DNA from: Xenophilus sp. AP218F
GTDB taxonomy: Bacteria > Pseudomonadota > Gammaproteobacteria > Burkholderiales > Chromobacteriaceae
NCBI GenBank assembly: GCA_002213445.1
Contig: NJIE01000017.1
Location: 62,001 to 126,000 of the forward strand
Length of the DNA: 64,000 nucleotides
Direction: 5' to 3'
A program made the position numbers and the translations under genes. Under the pieces are notes generated by a model. It searched no databases. It was not told the origin of the DNA and saw nothing but the letters and a program-made list of their open reading frames with translations. Below are positions 53,579 through 63,786 of the stretch, piece after piece (position 1 is the stretch's first letter; each line of letters starts with the position of its first letter).

Positions 53579-54414
53579 GCCGCTACGAGTTCGAAATCGT
53601 CAATGTTTTCGCCGAGCAAGCCTTCGGCGGCAATCCGCTGGCGGTGTTTCCGCGCGCGGACGGGCTGGGTGAGCGCGAAATGCAGCTGATCGCCCGCCAG
53701 TTCAACCTGTCCGAAACCGTATTCATTTTCCCGGGTGACGCCGAAGCCAGCGCCTCGCTGCGCATCTTCACCCCCGGCGGCGAGCTGCCGTTCGCCGGCC
53801 ACCCGACCTTGGGCGCGGCGGCGGTATGGCAGCGCCTGCGCGGCCTGGGCGAGGCGTTCGCGCTGCGCACGCCGGCCGGCTTGATTCCCATCCGCCTGAG
53901 CGACGGCATCTGCCGGCTGAGCGCTCCGCCGGCGAGCCAGCGGCTGGCCGATCTTGACCCGTCCGACGCCGCCGCGATGCTGGGGCTGTCGTTTGACGAC
54001 ATCGCCGCGCCGCCGGCATGGGTGAGCGCCGGCAACGAGCAGCTGCTGATCCGTCTCGCCAGCCGCGAGGCGGTGCTGGCGGCGCGCCCGGACCCGCAGC
54101 GCTTCATCCGCCACGCCCAGGGGCGGCCGGGACGCAGCGTCGCCTACCTGTGGCACGAGCAGGCCGGCGTGGCCACGGTGCGCTTCTTTTTCGAACAGCA
54201 AGGCGCGATCGTCGAAGATCCCGGCACCGGCAGCGCCTGCGCCAATCTGGGCGGCTGGTGCGCCTTGAACGGCCTGGGGCCCCTGCGGTGGCGGGTGGAG
54301 CAGGGCGAGGCCATCGACCGCCCCAACGTGCTGTACCTGCAAGTGGACGAGGAGGGGCGGGTCAGCGTCGGCGGCCGGGTGCGCGCCGTGGCCGAGGGGC
54401 GGTTTTACGGCTGA
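53575..54414 (+). CDS. PhzF family isomerase/epimerase-like protein
   Basis: A 279-residue protein with the diaminopimelate-epimerase-like double fold. VNVFAEQAFGGNPLAVF at the start, LSETVFIFP (catalytic glutamate), RIFTPGGELPFAGHPTLGAA and DPGTGSACANL are PhzF signatures. The reaction in non-phenazine members is unknown, and no phenazine genes are near. ATG 53575 overlaps the DUF4124 stop. Confidence 0.9.
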   Translation: MSRYEFEIVNVFAEQAFGGNPLAVFPRADGLGEREMQLIARQFNLSETVFIFPGDAEASASLRIFTPGGELPFAGHPTLGAAAVWQRLRGLGEAFALRTPAGLIPIRLSDGICRLSAPPASQRLADLDPSDAAAMLGLSFDDIAAPPAWVSAGNEQLLIRLASREAVLAARPDPQRFIRHAQGRPGRSVAYLWHEQAGVATVRFFFEQQGAIVEDPGTGSACANLGGWCALNGLGPLRWRVEQGEAIDRPNVLYLQVDEEGRVSVGGRVRAVAEGRFYG

Positions 54415-54514
54415 CGCGCCGCTTTCGGCTTGACTGCGCCAGACGGGATTGGCATCCTAGAGCCGCTACTCCAAACTGATGTTTCATACATATACACGAC
54501 GAGGAAAAAACATC

Positions 54515-54943
54515 ATGATCCGATTTGCCAAAGCCGCCGGTTTGGCCACGGTCCTGGGCCTGATCAGTCAGCTGGCGCTGGCGCAGGGCGTCGCCGGAAC
54601 CTGGAAAACCATCGACGACGAAACCAAGCAGCCCAAGGCCTTGGTGCAGATCACCGAAAGCGCCGGCGGCGAACTGACCGGCCGCGTGATCAAGCTGTTC
54701 GTTGATCCGAATACCGTTTGCGACAAATGCGACGGCGCCAACAAAGGCAAGCCGGTCAACGGCATGCAGATTCTGTGGGGCCTGAAGAAGGAAGGCGACG
54801 AGTGGGCCGACGGCAAGATCCTCGACCCGAAAACCGGCAAGATCTACACCTCCGGCGCCAAACTGATCGAAGACGGCAAGAAGCTGCGCGTGCGCGGCTA
54901 TATCGGCCCCTTCTTCCGCTCCCAGGTGTGGGAACGCCAGTAA
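54515..54943 (+). CDS. DUF2147 family secreted protein
   Basis: The 142-residue protein has a signal peptide (MIRFAKAAGLATVLGLISQLALA). It starts its mature part GVAGTWKTIDDETKQPKALV and ends RGYIGPFFRSQVWER, the DUF2147 pattern, with a CDKC pair in the middle. It probably forms a small lipocalin-like beta-barrel in the periplasm; role unknown. GAGGAAAAAA precedes ATG 54515. Confidence 0.88.
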   Translation: MIRFAKAAGLATVLGLISQLALAQGVAGTWKTIDDETKQPKALVQITESAGGELTGRVIKLFVDPNTVCDKCDGANKGKPVNGMQILWGLKKEGDEWADGKILDPKTGKIYTSGAKLIEDGKKLRVRGYIGPFFRSQVWERQ

Positions 54944-55037
54944 GCGGCGGATCGTGCCGGCCTGATGGCCGTCCGAACAGGCGGGAGCGCGCGCAGGCGG
55001 CTTCCGCCTGCTGCTTTATTGGGTACAATCAGCGCTG

Positions 55038-57086
55038 ATGAGCCCACGCCAAGACCTTGCCAACCAGCCGCCCAGCGTGCCTCCCGCCCTGGCCAAGAAG
55101 CTGGAAAAACTCGGCATCCGCCGCCGTTTCGACCTCGTCCTGCACCTGCCGCTGCGCTACGAGGACGAGACCCATCTGTTCCCCATCGCCGATGCGCCTT
55201 ACGGCCAGCCCGTGCTGGTGGAGGGCACCGTCGTCGCCCACGAAGTCAGCTACAAGCCGCGCAAGCAGCTGCGCGTCCGGATCGAGGACGGCGGCGGAAC
55301 CTTGCTGCTGCGCTTCATCCATTTTTACCCTAGCCAGTTGCAGCAATACGCCGAAGGCCGCCGCATCCGGGCGCTGGGCGAAATCCGCCGCGGTTTCCAG
55401 GGCGACGAAATGGTGCATCCCAAGACCCGCGAGGTGAAGCCGGGCGCGCCCTTGGCGGACAGCCTGACGCCGGTCTATCCCACGGTCAACGGCCTGACCC
55501 AGCCTATGCTGCGCAAGCTGGTGGCGACGGAATTGAAGGCGCAGTCGCTGGACGAGATCCTGCCCCCCGAGCTGGCCGCGGGCCTTGGGCTGACGCCGTT
55601 CGCCGACGCTATCCGCCAGCTGCATCAGCCGCCGCCCGAGCTGTCCGCCTGCCAGTTGGCCGATCCGCAGCTGCCGGCCTGGCAAAGGCTGAAGTTTGAC
55701 GAACTGCTGGCGCAACAACTGTCGATGCGGCTGGCCTATCGCGCCAGAAGGCTGGGCGCCGCGCCGCGCATCGTCGGCGACAACCGGCTGGCGACGGCGC
55801 TGTCCGGCCAGCTGCCGTTCCAGCTCACCGGCGCGCAGCGCCGGGTGCTGGAGGAGATTCGCGCCGACCTGGCGCAGCCGCACCCGATGCACCGCCTGCT
55901 GCAGGGCGACGTCGGCAGCGGCAAGACCATCGTCGCCGCCTTCGCCGCGCTGGCGGCGATAGAGGCGGGTTACCAGGTGGCGCTGATGGCGCCGACCGAA
56001 ATCCTGGCCGAGCAGCACTACCTCAAGCTGTCCGCCTGGCTGCAACCGCTGGGCGTGGCGGTGAGCTGGCTGACCGGCAGCCTGAAGAAGAAGCAAAAGC
56101 AGATGGCGCTGGAAGAGATCGCCAGCGGCCAGGCGCGGCTGGCGGTGGGCACCCACGCGCTGTTTCAGGACGACGTGGCCTTCCAGCGGCTGGGTCTCGC
56201 CATCGTCGACGAGCAGCATCGTTTCGGCGTCGGCCAACGGCTGGCCTTGCAGCACAAGGGGGTGGAGCCGCACCAGCTGATGATGTCGGCGACGCCGATT
56301 CCGCGCACGCTGGCGATGAGCTTCTACGCCGATCTCGACGTGTCGGTGATCGACGAATTGCCGCCGGGACGCACGCCCATCGTCACCAAGCTGATCGGCA
56401 GCCCGCGCCGCGGCGAGGTGATCGACTTCGTGTCGCGCACTTGCGCCGAAGGGCGGCAGGTGTACTGGGTGTGCCCGCTGATCGAGGAGTCGGAGACGCT
56501 GCAGCTGCAGACGGCGGTGGATTGCCACGCCCAGCTGACGCTGGAGCTGGCGCGGCTGCGGGTAGGCCTGGTGCACGGCAGGATGAAGCCGGGCGAGAAG
56601 GCGGCGGTGATGGCGGCGTTTTCCGCCGGCGAACTGGACGTGCTGGTGGCCACCACGGTGATAGAAGTGGGCGTGGACGTGCCCAACGCCTGCCTGATGG
56701 TGATCGAACACGCCGAGCGCATGGGGCTCGCCCAGTTGCACCAGCTGCGCGGGCGGGTAGGGCGCGGCAGCGCCAGGAGCGTGTGCGTGCTGTTGTTCGA
56801 GACCCCCTTGTCCGACCTGGCCAAGGCGCGCTTGAAGGTGATCTACGAGAACGTCGACGGTTTCGAAATCGCGCGGCAGGACTTGCAGATCCGCGGTCCC
56901 GGCGAATTTCTGGGCGCGCGCCAGAGCGGCTTGCCCATGTTGCGCTTCGCGGATCTGGAGCAGGACGCGCAGCTGCTGGAGGCGGCGCGCGATCTGGCGC
57001 CGCGATTGCTGGAGCGTTACCCGCAGGCGGCCGAGGCGCATCTGGAGCGCTGGCTGGCGGGGCGGGAGCATTTTCTCAAGGCGTGA
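55038..57086 (+). CDS. recG: ATP-dependent DNA helicase RecG
   Basis: The 682-residue helicase remodels stalled forks and Holliday junctions. It has an N-terminal wedge OB domain (about 1-150). The superfamily 2 core contains Walker A GDVGSGKT, DEQH box VDEQHRFGV, motif III SATPIPRTL, and motifs V-VI EVGVDVPNA and HQLRGRVGRG. Length is typical. Monocistronic. Confidence 0.96.
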   Translation: MSPRQDLANQPPSVPPALAKKLEKLGIRRRFDLVLHLPLRYEDETHLFPIADAPYGQPVLVEGTVVAHEVSYKPRKQLRVRIEDGGGTLLLRFIHFYPSQLQQYAEGRRIRALGEIRRGFQGDEMVHPKTREVKPGAPLADSLTPVYPTVNGLTQPMLRKLVATELKAQSLDEILPPELAAGLGLTPFADAIRQLHQPPPELSACQLADPQLPAWQRLKFDELLAQQLSMRLAYRARRLGAAPRIVGDNRLATALSGQLPFQLTGAQRRVLEEIRADLAQPHPMHRLLQGDVGSGKTIVAAFAALAAIEAGYQVALMAPTEILAEQHYLKLSAWLQPLGVAVSWLTGSLKKKQKQMALEEIASGQARLAVGTHALFQDDVAFQRLGLAIVDEQHRFGVGQRLALQHKGVEPHQLMMSATPIPRTLAMSFYADLDVSVIDELPPGRTPIVTKLIGSPRRGEVIDFVSRTCAEGRQVYWVCPLIEESETLQLQTAVDCHAQLTLELARLRVGLVHGRMKPGEKAAVMAAFSAGELDVLVATTVIEVGVDVPNACLMVIEHAERMGLAQLHQLRGRVGRGSARSVCVLLFETPLSDLAKARLKVIYENVDGFEIARQDLQIRGPGEFLGARQSGLPMLRFADLEQDAQLLEAARDLAPRLLERYPQAAEAHLERWLAGREHFLKA

Positions 57087-57333
57087 ACGCGGGGCAAAAA
57101 AAATCCGCCGCGGCTGGGGGGAGCCGGGCGGTGAGGGAGGATTGCTGCAAACAAAAGAAACCATTAATGAAGCAGGCAAATATTAGCAATTTATTAATTA
57201 ATGGTTCAAGCGTGTCCAGCGGCTTGTTTGATGCAGATCAATCGCTTAGCCGCGCGCATTTCGCGGCAGAGTTATTTCAATTGGGTATTTTGGCCGCTGC
57301 GCCGCCGTTGTCATGAGGTTGGCATGAAAAGAA
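57087..57333. other. Gene-free region between recG and pitA
   Basis: About 250 bp, AT-rich around 57170-57215 (TTAGCAATTTATTAATTAATGG). No gene is evident. Confidence 0.4.
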
Positions 57334-57360
57334 ACAGCCCGGGCGAGGCGCGCGGGCTGT
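57334..57360 (-). terminator. Terminator of pitA (convergent with recG)
   Basis: ACAGCCCG pairs with CGGGCTGT; on the - strand it is followed by TTCTTTT. Confidence 0.8.
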
Positions 57361-57381
57361 CTGTGCGAAGCGGCGAAGCGG

Positions 57382-58830
57382 TTAAACGAACAGCTTCACG
57401 CCCAGATAGTAGATGCTGATCGCCAGGCCCATGCTCACCGGCAGGGTCAGCACCCAGGTGATGAAGATGGTCTTGATCGTGCTCATCTGGATGCCGGAGC
57501 GGTTCACCACCATGGTCCCCGCCACCGCGCTGGATAGAATCTGGGTGGTGGATACCGGCGCGCCTATCATGCTGGCGAGGCCGATCGAGGCGGCGGCCAT
57601 GGTTTGCGCCGACATGCCCTGGGCGTAGGTCATTTCCTGCTTGCCGATGCCTTCGCCCACGGTTTTCACCACGCGCTTCCAGCCCACCATCGTGCCCATG
57701 CCGATGGCCAGCGCCACGGCGGCGATCACCCAGGTGGGCGCGTATTCAACCGTGGTGGACAAGTCCTTCTGGATGCCCTTGAGTTGCTTCTGATCCACTT
57801 CGGACAGGCCGGAAACCTTGCTGATCTTCTTGGCGGCGTCGTTCAGGCAGATCAGCTGGGTGCGGGCGTCGATGCGCTTGGCGTCCGGCAGGTCCTGGAA
57901 GGACTTGGCCTCGCCGATGTCGCTGAGCAGCGAGCCGGCTTCGACGCCGACCTTGGACACTTCGCAGGTGTGCAGGCCGGTGGACGGGTATTGCGCGTCG
58001 ATCAGGCTCTGGTTGCGCTGATACATTTCCTTCAGCTGCAGCGCCGCGGTCTTGGTGTGCTCGATCTGGATAGGCTCGGCGTCGAGGTTGACCACGAAGT
58101 GGGTCGGCGCCAGGGCGATCAGCACCAGCATCACCAGGCCCACGCCCTTCTGGCCGTCGTTGGAACCGTGCGAGAAGCTCATGCCCATCGACGAGGTGAT
58201 CAGCATGAAGCGCGCCCAGAACGGCGGATGCTTGCGGCCCTCGATCTGCTGGCGCTGGAACGGCGACTTGTGGATATTGCTCTTGGGGCGCAGTTTCAGC
58301 AGCAGGAACAGCATCACGCCGGCCAGCCCCGCGCCGAACAGCGGCGACAGGAACAGCGACAGGAACACGTCGATGGCCTTGGACCAGTTGATGCCGGTGG
58401 ACAGGCTCTCGCCGGTGATCAGCGCGTTGCCGACGCCGATGCCGAGAATGGCGCCGATCATCGTGTGCGAGCTGGAGGCCGGAATGCCCAGATACCAAGT
58501 GCCGAGGTTCCAGGCGATCGCGGAGAACAGCAGCGCGAACACCATGATCATGCCCTGGGTGGATTGGACGTTGAGCAGCAGGTCGGTGGGCAGCAGGTTG
58601 ACGATGGCGTAGGCGACCGCCAGGCCGCCGGCCAGCACGCCGAAAAAGTTGAAGACGCCGGAAGCGAAAACCGCCAGGCGGGGCTTCATCGACTGAGTGT
58701 AGATAACAGTGGCTACAGCGTTGGCGGTGTCGTGAAAACCGTTGATGAACTCAAAGGCGAGCACGAAGCCCAAGGACAGTACCAGAGTAATGGCAACATG
58801 GGTTTCTAGCCCGGAAAACAGGTCCAGCAT
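57382..58830 (-). CDS. pitA: Low-affinity inorganic phosphate transporter, PiT family
   Basis: The 482-residue transporter has 10 or so membrane segments. The two duplicated PiT signatures are FEFINGFHDTANAVATVIYT (about 26-45) and FSHGSNDGQKGVGLVMLV. Both carry the Asn/Asp residues for metal-phosphate and proton coupling. A hydrophilic cytoplasmic or periplasmic insert lies between about 270 and 370. Monocistronic, next to the pst operon. Confidence 0.93.
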   Translation of the reverse strand: MLDLFSGLETHVAITLVLSLGFVLAFEFINGFHDTANAVATVIYTQSMKPRLAVFASGVFNFFGVLAGGLAVAYAIVNLLPTDLLLNVQSTQGMIMVFALLFSAIAWNLGTWYLGIPASSSHTMIGAILGIGVGNALITGESLSTGINWSKAIDVFLSLFLSPLFGAGLAGVMLFLLLKLRPKSNIHKSPFQRQQIEGRKHPPFWARFMLITSSMGMSFSHGSNDGQKGVGLVMLVLIALAPTHFVVNLDAEPIQIEHTKTAALQLKEMYQRNQSLIDAQYPSTGLHTCEVSKVGVEAGSLLSDIGEAKSFQDLPDAKRIDARTQLICLNDAAKKISKVSGLSEVDQKQLKGIQKDLSTTVEYAPTWVIAAVALAIGMGTMVGWKRVVKTVGEGIGKQEMTYAQGMSAQTMAAASIGLASMIGAPVSTTQILSSAVAGTMVVNRSGIQMSTIKTIFITWVLTLPVSMGLAISIYYLGVKLFV

Positions 58831-58859
58831 GATTTGTGAGCGGAGGTAGTAAAGGCGGG

Positions 58860-58888
58860 ATTGTTGTGTCCCGTGACAGCGACGTCAA
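58860..58888 (-). promoter_or_regulatory. Candidate promoter of pitA
   Basis: Read on the - strand: TTGACG (58888-58883), 17-base spacer, AACAAT (58865-58860), about 30 bases before the ATG at 58830. The ribosome site itself is weak. Confidence 0.45.
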
Positions 58889-59029
58889 GTGTTTATAAAA
58901 AAAAAGCAAAGCTTGTGGTTTTGACTGCAAAAACCGCAAATTCTCCCTTGACAGCACAGGGGCGAAAACCGTGTAAGCCTCTGATTTTTGGCATGCCAGG
59001 TTGATTTTTATTGAGCTGAGCCAAGACGA

Positions 59030-59054
59030 AATGACCGGCGGAGCCGGTCATTTT
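59030..59054 (-). terminator. Terminator of the pst operon
   Basis: AATGACCGGC pairs with GCCGGTCATT and is followed on the - strand by TTCG; it starts about 25 bases after the pstB stop. Confidence 0.75.
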
Positions 59055-59079
59055 CACGTCTGCCGCGACCGCGCGGATG

Positions 59080-59853
59080 TCAGCCGAATTTGCCGGTGAT
59101 GTAGTCTTCCGTGGCTTTCTTCTGCGGGGTGGTGAAGATGTTGTCGGTTCTGCCGAATTCGATCAGTTCGCCCAGGTACATGTAGGCGGTGTAGTCGGAT
59201 ACCCGCGCCGCTTGCTGCATGTTGTGGGTGACGATGGCGATGGTGTAGTCCTCTTTCAGTTCGTGTATCAATTCTTCGATGTGGGCGGTGGAGATCGGGT
59301 CCAGCGCCGAGGTCGGTTCGTCCAGCAGCAGCACTTCCGGGCGGGAGGCCACGGCCCGGGCGATGCACAGGCGCTGTTGCTGGCCGCCGGACAGCGAGTT
59401 GCCGGACTGCTTGAGCTTGTCCTTCACCTCATCCCACAGCGCCGCCTTGCGCAGCGCCCATTCCACCCGGTCTTCCATCTCCGCCCGCGACAGCTTTTCG
59501 TACAGCTTGACGCCGAAGGTGATGTTGTCGTGGATCGACATCGGGAACGGCGTCGGCTTCTGGAACACCATGCCCACCTTGGCGCGCAGCAGGTTGACGT
59601 CCACGTCGCGGCCCAGGATGTTCTGGCCGTCCAGGAGGATGTCGCCCTCGGCGCGCAGGCCGGGGTAGAGCTCGTACATGCGGTTGAAGGTGCGCAGCAG
59701 CGTGGACTTGCCGCAGCCGGACGGGCCGATGAAGGCGGTTACCTTGCGGTGGGCGATGTCCAGGTCGATGTTCTTCAGCGCGTGGAAGTTGCCGTAGTAG
59801 AAGTTCAGATTGCGGACCTGAAGCTTGGTTTGCGTGTCAGCCATTCTCGTCAA
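59080..59853 (-). CDS. pstB: Phosphate ABC transporter ATP-binding protein
   Basis: A 257-residue ATPase. Walker [10 protein letters not shown], signature [14 protein letters not shown], Walker [14 protein letters not shown] and [14 protein letters not shown] are all present. It powers high-affinity phosphate uptake. It follows pstA by 3 bases. No phoU follows, unlike the enteric operon. Confidence 0.96.
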   Translation of the reverse strand: MTRMADTQTKLQVRNLNFYYGNFHALKNIDLDIAHRKVTAFIGPSGCGKSTLLRTFNRMYELYPGLRAEGDILLDGQNILGRDVDVNLLRAKVGMVFQKPTPFPMSIHDNITFGVKLYEKLSRAEMEDRVEWALRKAALWDEVKDKLKQSGNSLSGGQQQRLCIARAVASRPEVLLLDEPTSALDPISTAHIEELIHELKEDYTIAIVTHNMQQAARVSDYTAYMYLGELIEFGRTDNIFTTPQKKATEDYITGKFG

Positions 59854-59856
59854 GCC

Positions 59857-60783
59857 TTAATGCGATTGGGTTTTCTGGCTGCCCATCCAGCGGGCAACGA
59901 TGTTCAGCGTCAGGACGCTGAGGGTGATCAGCAGCGAGCCGGCCCAGGCCAGCGTGTGCCAGTCCTCGTACGGACTCATCGCGAACTGGAAGATCACGAT
60001 GGGCAAGTTGGCCATCGGCTGATTCATATTGGTATTGAAGAACTGGTTGTTCAGCGCGGTGAACAGCAGCGGCGCGGTTTCGCCGGAGATGCGCGCCACG
60101 GCCAGCAGGATGCCGGTGAGCACGCCGGCCTTGGCCGAGCGCAGCGTCACCATCAGGATGATCTTCCACTGCGGCGCGCCCAGCGCGGCGGCGGCTTCGC
60201 GCAGGCTGTTGGGCACCAGCCGCAGCATGTTCTCGGTGGTGCGCACCACCACCGGAATCACCAGGATGGCTAGCGCGAAGGAACCGGCCCAGCCGGAGAA
60301 GTGGCCGACCGACACCACGTAGATCTCGTAGACGAACAGGCCGATCACGATGGACGGCGCCGACAGCAGGATGTCGTTGATGAAGCGGGTGGCCGGCGCC
60401 AGCCAGCCGCGCTGGCCGAACTCCGCCAGATACACGCCGGCGAGAATGCCGATCGGCGTGCCCAGGCTGATGCCGGCGGCGGTCATCACCAGGCTGCCGT
60501 AAATGGCGTTGGCGAGGCCGCCGGTGCTGCCCGGCGGCGGCGTGCTCTGGGTGAACACCTGCCAGTTGATGCCGGACAGGCCATGCTGCAGCAGGGTGAA
60601 CAGAATCCAGAACAACCAGAACAGGCCGAAGGCCATGGTCAGCGTCGAGGCGACCATATTGATGCGGTTGATCAGGCGGCGGCGGCGATAAACGGCGCTG
60701 TTGCTGCTCAGGGCGCTGTTGCCGCCGGAGGTGGCGATGGATTGCGTCATGGAGGCTTGGCTCATGCTATCGGCGTCTTTCAT
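59857..60783 (-). CDS. pstA: Phosphate ABC transporter permease PstA
   Basis: A 308-residue permease with six membrane segments and the EAA loop [21 protein letters not shown]. The N-terminal 30 residues are Ser/Thr-rich and hydrophilic. ATG at 60783 lies two bases after the pstC stop; the ribosome site is weak, consistent with coupling. Later Met codons at 60765 and 60750 have no better signal. Confidence 0.94.
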   Translation of the reverse strand: MKDADSMSQASMTQSIATSGGNSALSSNSAVYRRRRLINRINMVASTLTMAFGLFWLFWILFTLLQHGLSGINWQVFTQSTPPPGSTGGLANAIYGSLVMTAAGISLGTPIGILAGVYLAEFGQRGWLAPATRFINDILLSAPSIVIGLFVYEIYVVSVGHFSGWAGSFALAILVIPVVVRTTENMLRLVPNSLREAAAALGAPQWKIILMVTLRSAKAGVLTGILLAVARISGETAPLLFTALNNQFFNTNMNQPMANLPIVIFQFAMSPYEDWHTLAWAGSLLITLSVLTLNIVARWMGSQKTQSH

Positions 60784-60785
60784 GC

Positions 60786-61748
60786 TCAGGACGACTTGCC
60801 TTCCTGCTTCTTCAGGCGCAACAGCAACAGCTTGGAGCACGCCAGCACCACGAAGGTGATGAAGAACAGGATCAGGCCCAATTCGATCAGGGAGGACAGG
60901 TACAGCTCGCCGTTGGCCTCCGCGAACTCGTTGGCCAGCGACGAGGCGATGGAGTTGCCCGGCGCGAACAGGCCGCTGGCGAATTGCGAGGAATTGCCGA
61001 TGACGAAGGTCACCGCCATGGTTTCGCCCAACGCGCGGCCCAGGCCCAGCATGATGCCGCCGACCACGCCGGTCTTGGTGTAGGGCAGCACCACGTAGCG
61101 CACCACCTCCCAGGTGGTGGAGCCGAGGCCGTAAGCCGATTCCTTCAGCATCACCGGCACCACCTCGAACACGTCGCGCATCACCGAGGCGATGAAGGGG
61201 ATGATCATGATGGCCAGAATCAGGCCGGCGGTGAAAATGCCGATGCCCAGCGGCGCGCCCTGGAACAGGAAGCCGACGCCGGGGGCGTCGCCCAGATGCT
61301 CGATCAGCCAGGGCTGGACGTGTTCGGAGAACAGCGGGGCGAATACGAACAGGCCCCAGATGCCGTAAATGATGGACGGGATGCCGGCCAGCAGCTCGAT
61401 GGCGATGCCCAGCGGGCGCTTGAGCCAGGTGGGGCACAGTTCGGTGAGAAACAGCGCGATGCCGAAGCTGACCGGGACGCCGATGGCCAGGGCGATGGCG
61501 GAAGTGACCAGCGTGCCGTAGATCGGCACGGCCGCGCCGAATTTTTCCTGCACCGGGTCCCAGTCGCTGCTGGTGAGGAAGTCCAGGCCGAAATGCTTGA
61601 TGCTCGGCATGGCGCCGATCAGCAGGGAAATGAGGATGCCCACCAGCAAGGCCAGCACCAGGAAGGCGAAGCTGCGGGTGGTGACGCGGAACAGTTGATC
61701 CAGCAGCATCTGCCGCTTCATCTGTTGCGAATTGCTCAACTTTTGCAT
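60786..61748 (-). CDS. pstC: Phosphate ABC transporter permease PstC
   Basis: The 320-residue permease has six membrane segments. The family segment [25 protein letters not shown] and EAA-like [21 protein letters not shown] are clear. With PstA it forms the channel of the phosphate importer. Confidence 0.95.
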   Translation of the reverse strand: MQKLSNSQQMKRQMLLDQLFRVTTRSFAFLVLALLVGILISLLIGAMPSIKHFGLDFLTSSDWDPVQEKFGAAVPIYGTLVTSAIALAIGVPVSFGIALFLTELCPTWLKRPLGIAIELLAGIPSIIYGIWGLFVFAPLFSEHVQPWLIEHLGDAPGVGFLFQGAPLGIGIFTAGLILAIMIIPFIASVMRDVFEVVPVMLKESAYGLGSTTWEVVRYVVLPYTKTGVVGGIMLGLGRALGETMAVTFVIGNSSQFASGLFAPGNSIASSLANEFAEANGELYLSSLIELGLILFFITFVVLACSKLLLLRLKKQEGKSS

Positions 61749-61774
61749 GGGCGATTTCTTGTGATTCAGACAAC

Positions 61775-61798
61775 AGGCCGGGGAGGGTGCCCCGGCCT
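61775..61798 (-). terminator. Stem-loop between pstS and pstC
   Basis: AGGCCGGGG pairs with CCCCGGCCT around six bases, without a good T tract. Placement suggests partial termination or RNA stabilisation, giving more PstS than channel protein. Confidence 0.65.
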
Positions 61799-61829
61799 GG
61801 ATTCAGTCTGATGTCTCAGGCGAAGTCAA

Positions 61830-62864
61830 TCAGTTCCAGATGGCCTTGCCGCCGTTGTCGGTCACCTGCTTCCAGCTGGCGCGGATCACCGACTTCACAT
61901 TGTCCGGCATCGGAATATAGTCCAGCTCCAGCGCGGTCTTGTCGCCGCTCTTGTACGCCCAGTCGAAGAACTTCATCACTTCCGCGCCTTGCGCCGGCTT
62001 GTCCTGTTTCTTGTGCATCAGGATGAAGGTGGCGCCGGCGATCGGCCAGCTGTCCTTGCCCGGCTGGTTGGTCAGCAACAGGTAGAAACCCGGCGCCTTG
62101 GCCCAGTCGGCGTTGGCGGCGGCGGCCTTGAAGGTGGCCTCGTCCGGCTTCACGAAGCTGCCGGCCTGGTTCTGCAACTGGCCGTAGGACAGCTTGTTCT
62201 GCTTGGCGTAGGCGTATTCCACGTAGCCGATGGCGCCCTTGATGCGGGTGACGTAGTTGGCCACGCCTTCATTGCCCTTGCCGCCCACCGAATTGCCCTT
62301 CCAGCTGACCGCGGTGTTGGCGCCCACGTCCTTGGCCCATTCCGGGGAAACCTTGGACAGATAGTTGGTGAAGATGAAGGTGGTGCCCGAGCCGTCGGAG
62401 CGACGCACCGCCGAAATCGTCAGATCCGGCAGCTTGGCGCTGGGGTTGAGCTTGACGATGGCCGGATCGTTCCACTTCTTGATCTTGCCCATGTAGATGT
62501 CGGCCAGGAGCGGGCCGGTGAACTTCAGTTGTCCCGGCGCGATGCCAGGCACGTTGACCACCGGCACCACGCCGCCGATCACGGTCGGGAACTGGGTCAG
62601 GCCGGACTTTTGCAGTTCTTCGGGCTTGAGCGGCATGTCGGACGCGCCGAAATCCACGGTCTTGGACTGGATCTGCTTGATGCCGCCGCCGGAACCGATG
62701 GACTGGTAGTTCATGTTGTTGCCGCTGGCGCTCTTGTAGCTGGCGGCCCATTTGGCGTACAGCGGATAGGGGAAGGTGGCGCCGGCGCCGGTAATGTCGG
62801 CGGCGAAGGCGGAACTGGCAAGCAGGACGCTGCAGGCGGTAACGATCTGCACGGTCTTTTTCAT
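61830..62864 (-). CDS. pstS: Periplasmic phosphate-binding protein
   Basis: The 344-residue binding protein has a signal peptide ([21 protein letters not shown]). The mature start [17 protein letters not shown] and the phosphate-site segments [21 protein letters not shown] and [15 protein letters not shown] are diagnostic. ATG at 62864 follows GGGAG. First gene of pstSCAB, with a candidate Pho box upstream. Confidence 0.96.
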   Translation of the reverse strand: MKKTVQIVTACSVLLASSAFAADITGAGATFPYPLYAKWAASYKSASGNNMNYQSIGSGGGIKQIQSKTVDFGASDMPLKPEELQKSGLTQFPTVIGGVVPVVNVPGIAPGQLKFTGPLLADIYMGKIKKWNDPAIVKLNPSAKLPDLTISAVRRSDGSGTTFIFTNYLSKVSPEWAKDVGANTAVSWKGNSVGGKGNEGVANYVTRIKGAIGYVEYAYAKQNKLSYGQLQNQAGSFVKPDEATFKAAAANADWAKAPGFYLLLTNQPGKDSWPIAGATFILMHKKQDKPAQGAEVMKFFDWAYKSGDKTALELDYIPMPDNVKSVIRASWKQVTDNGGKAIWN

Positions 62865-62932
62865 CACGAACTCCCGAAGGGTTGGGTTGCGAGGCGCAAG
62901 ATATCCAATGGGCACCATGCTAACCGGCAATT

Positions 62933-62950
62933 CTTTCAGCAATATTACAA
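62933..62950 (-). promoter_or_regulatory. Candidate Pho box upstream of pstS
   Basis: Read on the - strand: TTGTAAT, four bases ATTG, then CTGAAAG, resembling the two CTGTCAT-type half-sites of the PhoB box at the right spacing. Each half matches about five of seven. It lies roughly 70-86 bases before the pstS start. Confidence 0.35.
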
Positions 62951-62975
62951 GTCTTGGAATGCGACTGGCTTGCCA

Positions 62976-63004
62976 TTGGTATTGTCCGGCGCGGGGCGTA
63001 TAAT
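62976..63004 (+). promoter_or_regulatory. Candidate sigma-70 promoter of tpiA
   Basis: TTGGTA (62976-62981), 17-base spacer, perfect TATAAT (62999-63004), 34 bases before the tpiA ATG. Confidence 0.7.
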
Positions 63005-63038
63005 CGCCGGCATTCACGCAAAACCGCAGGAGAGTTTC

Positions 63039-63785
63039 ATGTCTGGCAAGCTGGTGATTGGCAACTGGAAGATGAATACCCGCAGCGAAAGCGCGCAGGC
63101 GCTGGTGGCGGCCTTGCTGGCCGACCCGGCGACCAACCGCGACGGCGTGGGGGTGGCGGCTCCCGCGGTTTATCTGGCGCAAGTCGCCCGGCAGCTGGAA
63201 GGCGGCCGCATCGCCCTGGCGTCGCAGGACGTCAGCCGCTACGACGCCGACGGCGCGTTCACCGGCGAAACCAGCGCCGCGATGCTGGCCGATGTCGGCT
63301 GCCGCTACGCTTTGGTCGGGCATTCCGAGCGCCGCCAGTATTTCGCGGAAAGCAACGAGGCGCTGCTCAGGAAGATGCGCAACGCGCTGGCCGCCGGCGT
63401 GACGCCGGTGCTGTGCGTGGGCGAAACGCTGGAGCAGCGCGAAGGCGGCCAGTATCTCGAGGTGATCCGCCAGCAGCTTGCCATTCTGGCGGAAATCGCC
63501 GATGGTGAATACGTTGTGGCTTACGAGCCGGTATGGGCCATCGGCACCGGCAAGGTAGCCTCGCTTGAGCAAATCGCCGAAATGCATGCATTCATCAAAA
63601 ACTGGTGCTTGCAAAACGCAGGCAGCTCGGCTAATATTCGCGTCCTCTACGGCGGCAGTGTCAAAGCAGAGAACGCCGAAGCCATTTTGGCGACAAAAAA
63701 CGTCGATGGTGCTCTGGTCGGCGGCGCTTCTCTGAGCGCCGATTCATTCAGGGTGATTTGCCAAGCCGCAGGAAAATTGATATAG
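63039..63785 (+). CDS. tpiA: Triosephosphate isomerase
   Basis: The 248-residue TIM barrel interconverts dihydroxyacetone phosphate and glyceraldehyde 3-phosphate. It has GNWKMN (catalytic Lys), LVGHSERR (catalytic His), the [11 protein letters not shown] loop (catalytic Glu and flexible lid) and [10 protein letters not shown] (phosphate). ATG 63039 follows AGGAG. It is followed by secG after 1 base, a classic arrangement. Confidence 0.97.
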   Translation: MSGKLVIGNWKMNTRSESAQALVAALLADPATNRDGVGVAAPAVYLAQVARQLEGGRIALASQDVSRYDADGAFTGETSAAMLADVGCRYALVGHSERRQYFAESNEALLRKMRNALAAGVTPVLCVGETLEQREGGQYLEVIRQQLAILAEIADGEYVVAYEPVWAIGTGKVASLEQIAEMHAFIKNWCLQNAGSSANIRVLYGGSVKAENAEAILATKNVDGALVGGASLSADSFRVICQAAGKLI

Positions 63786-63786
63786 T

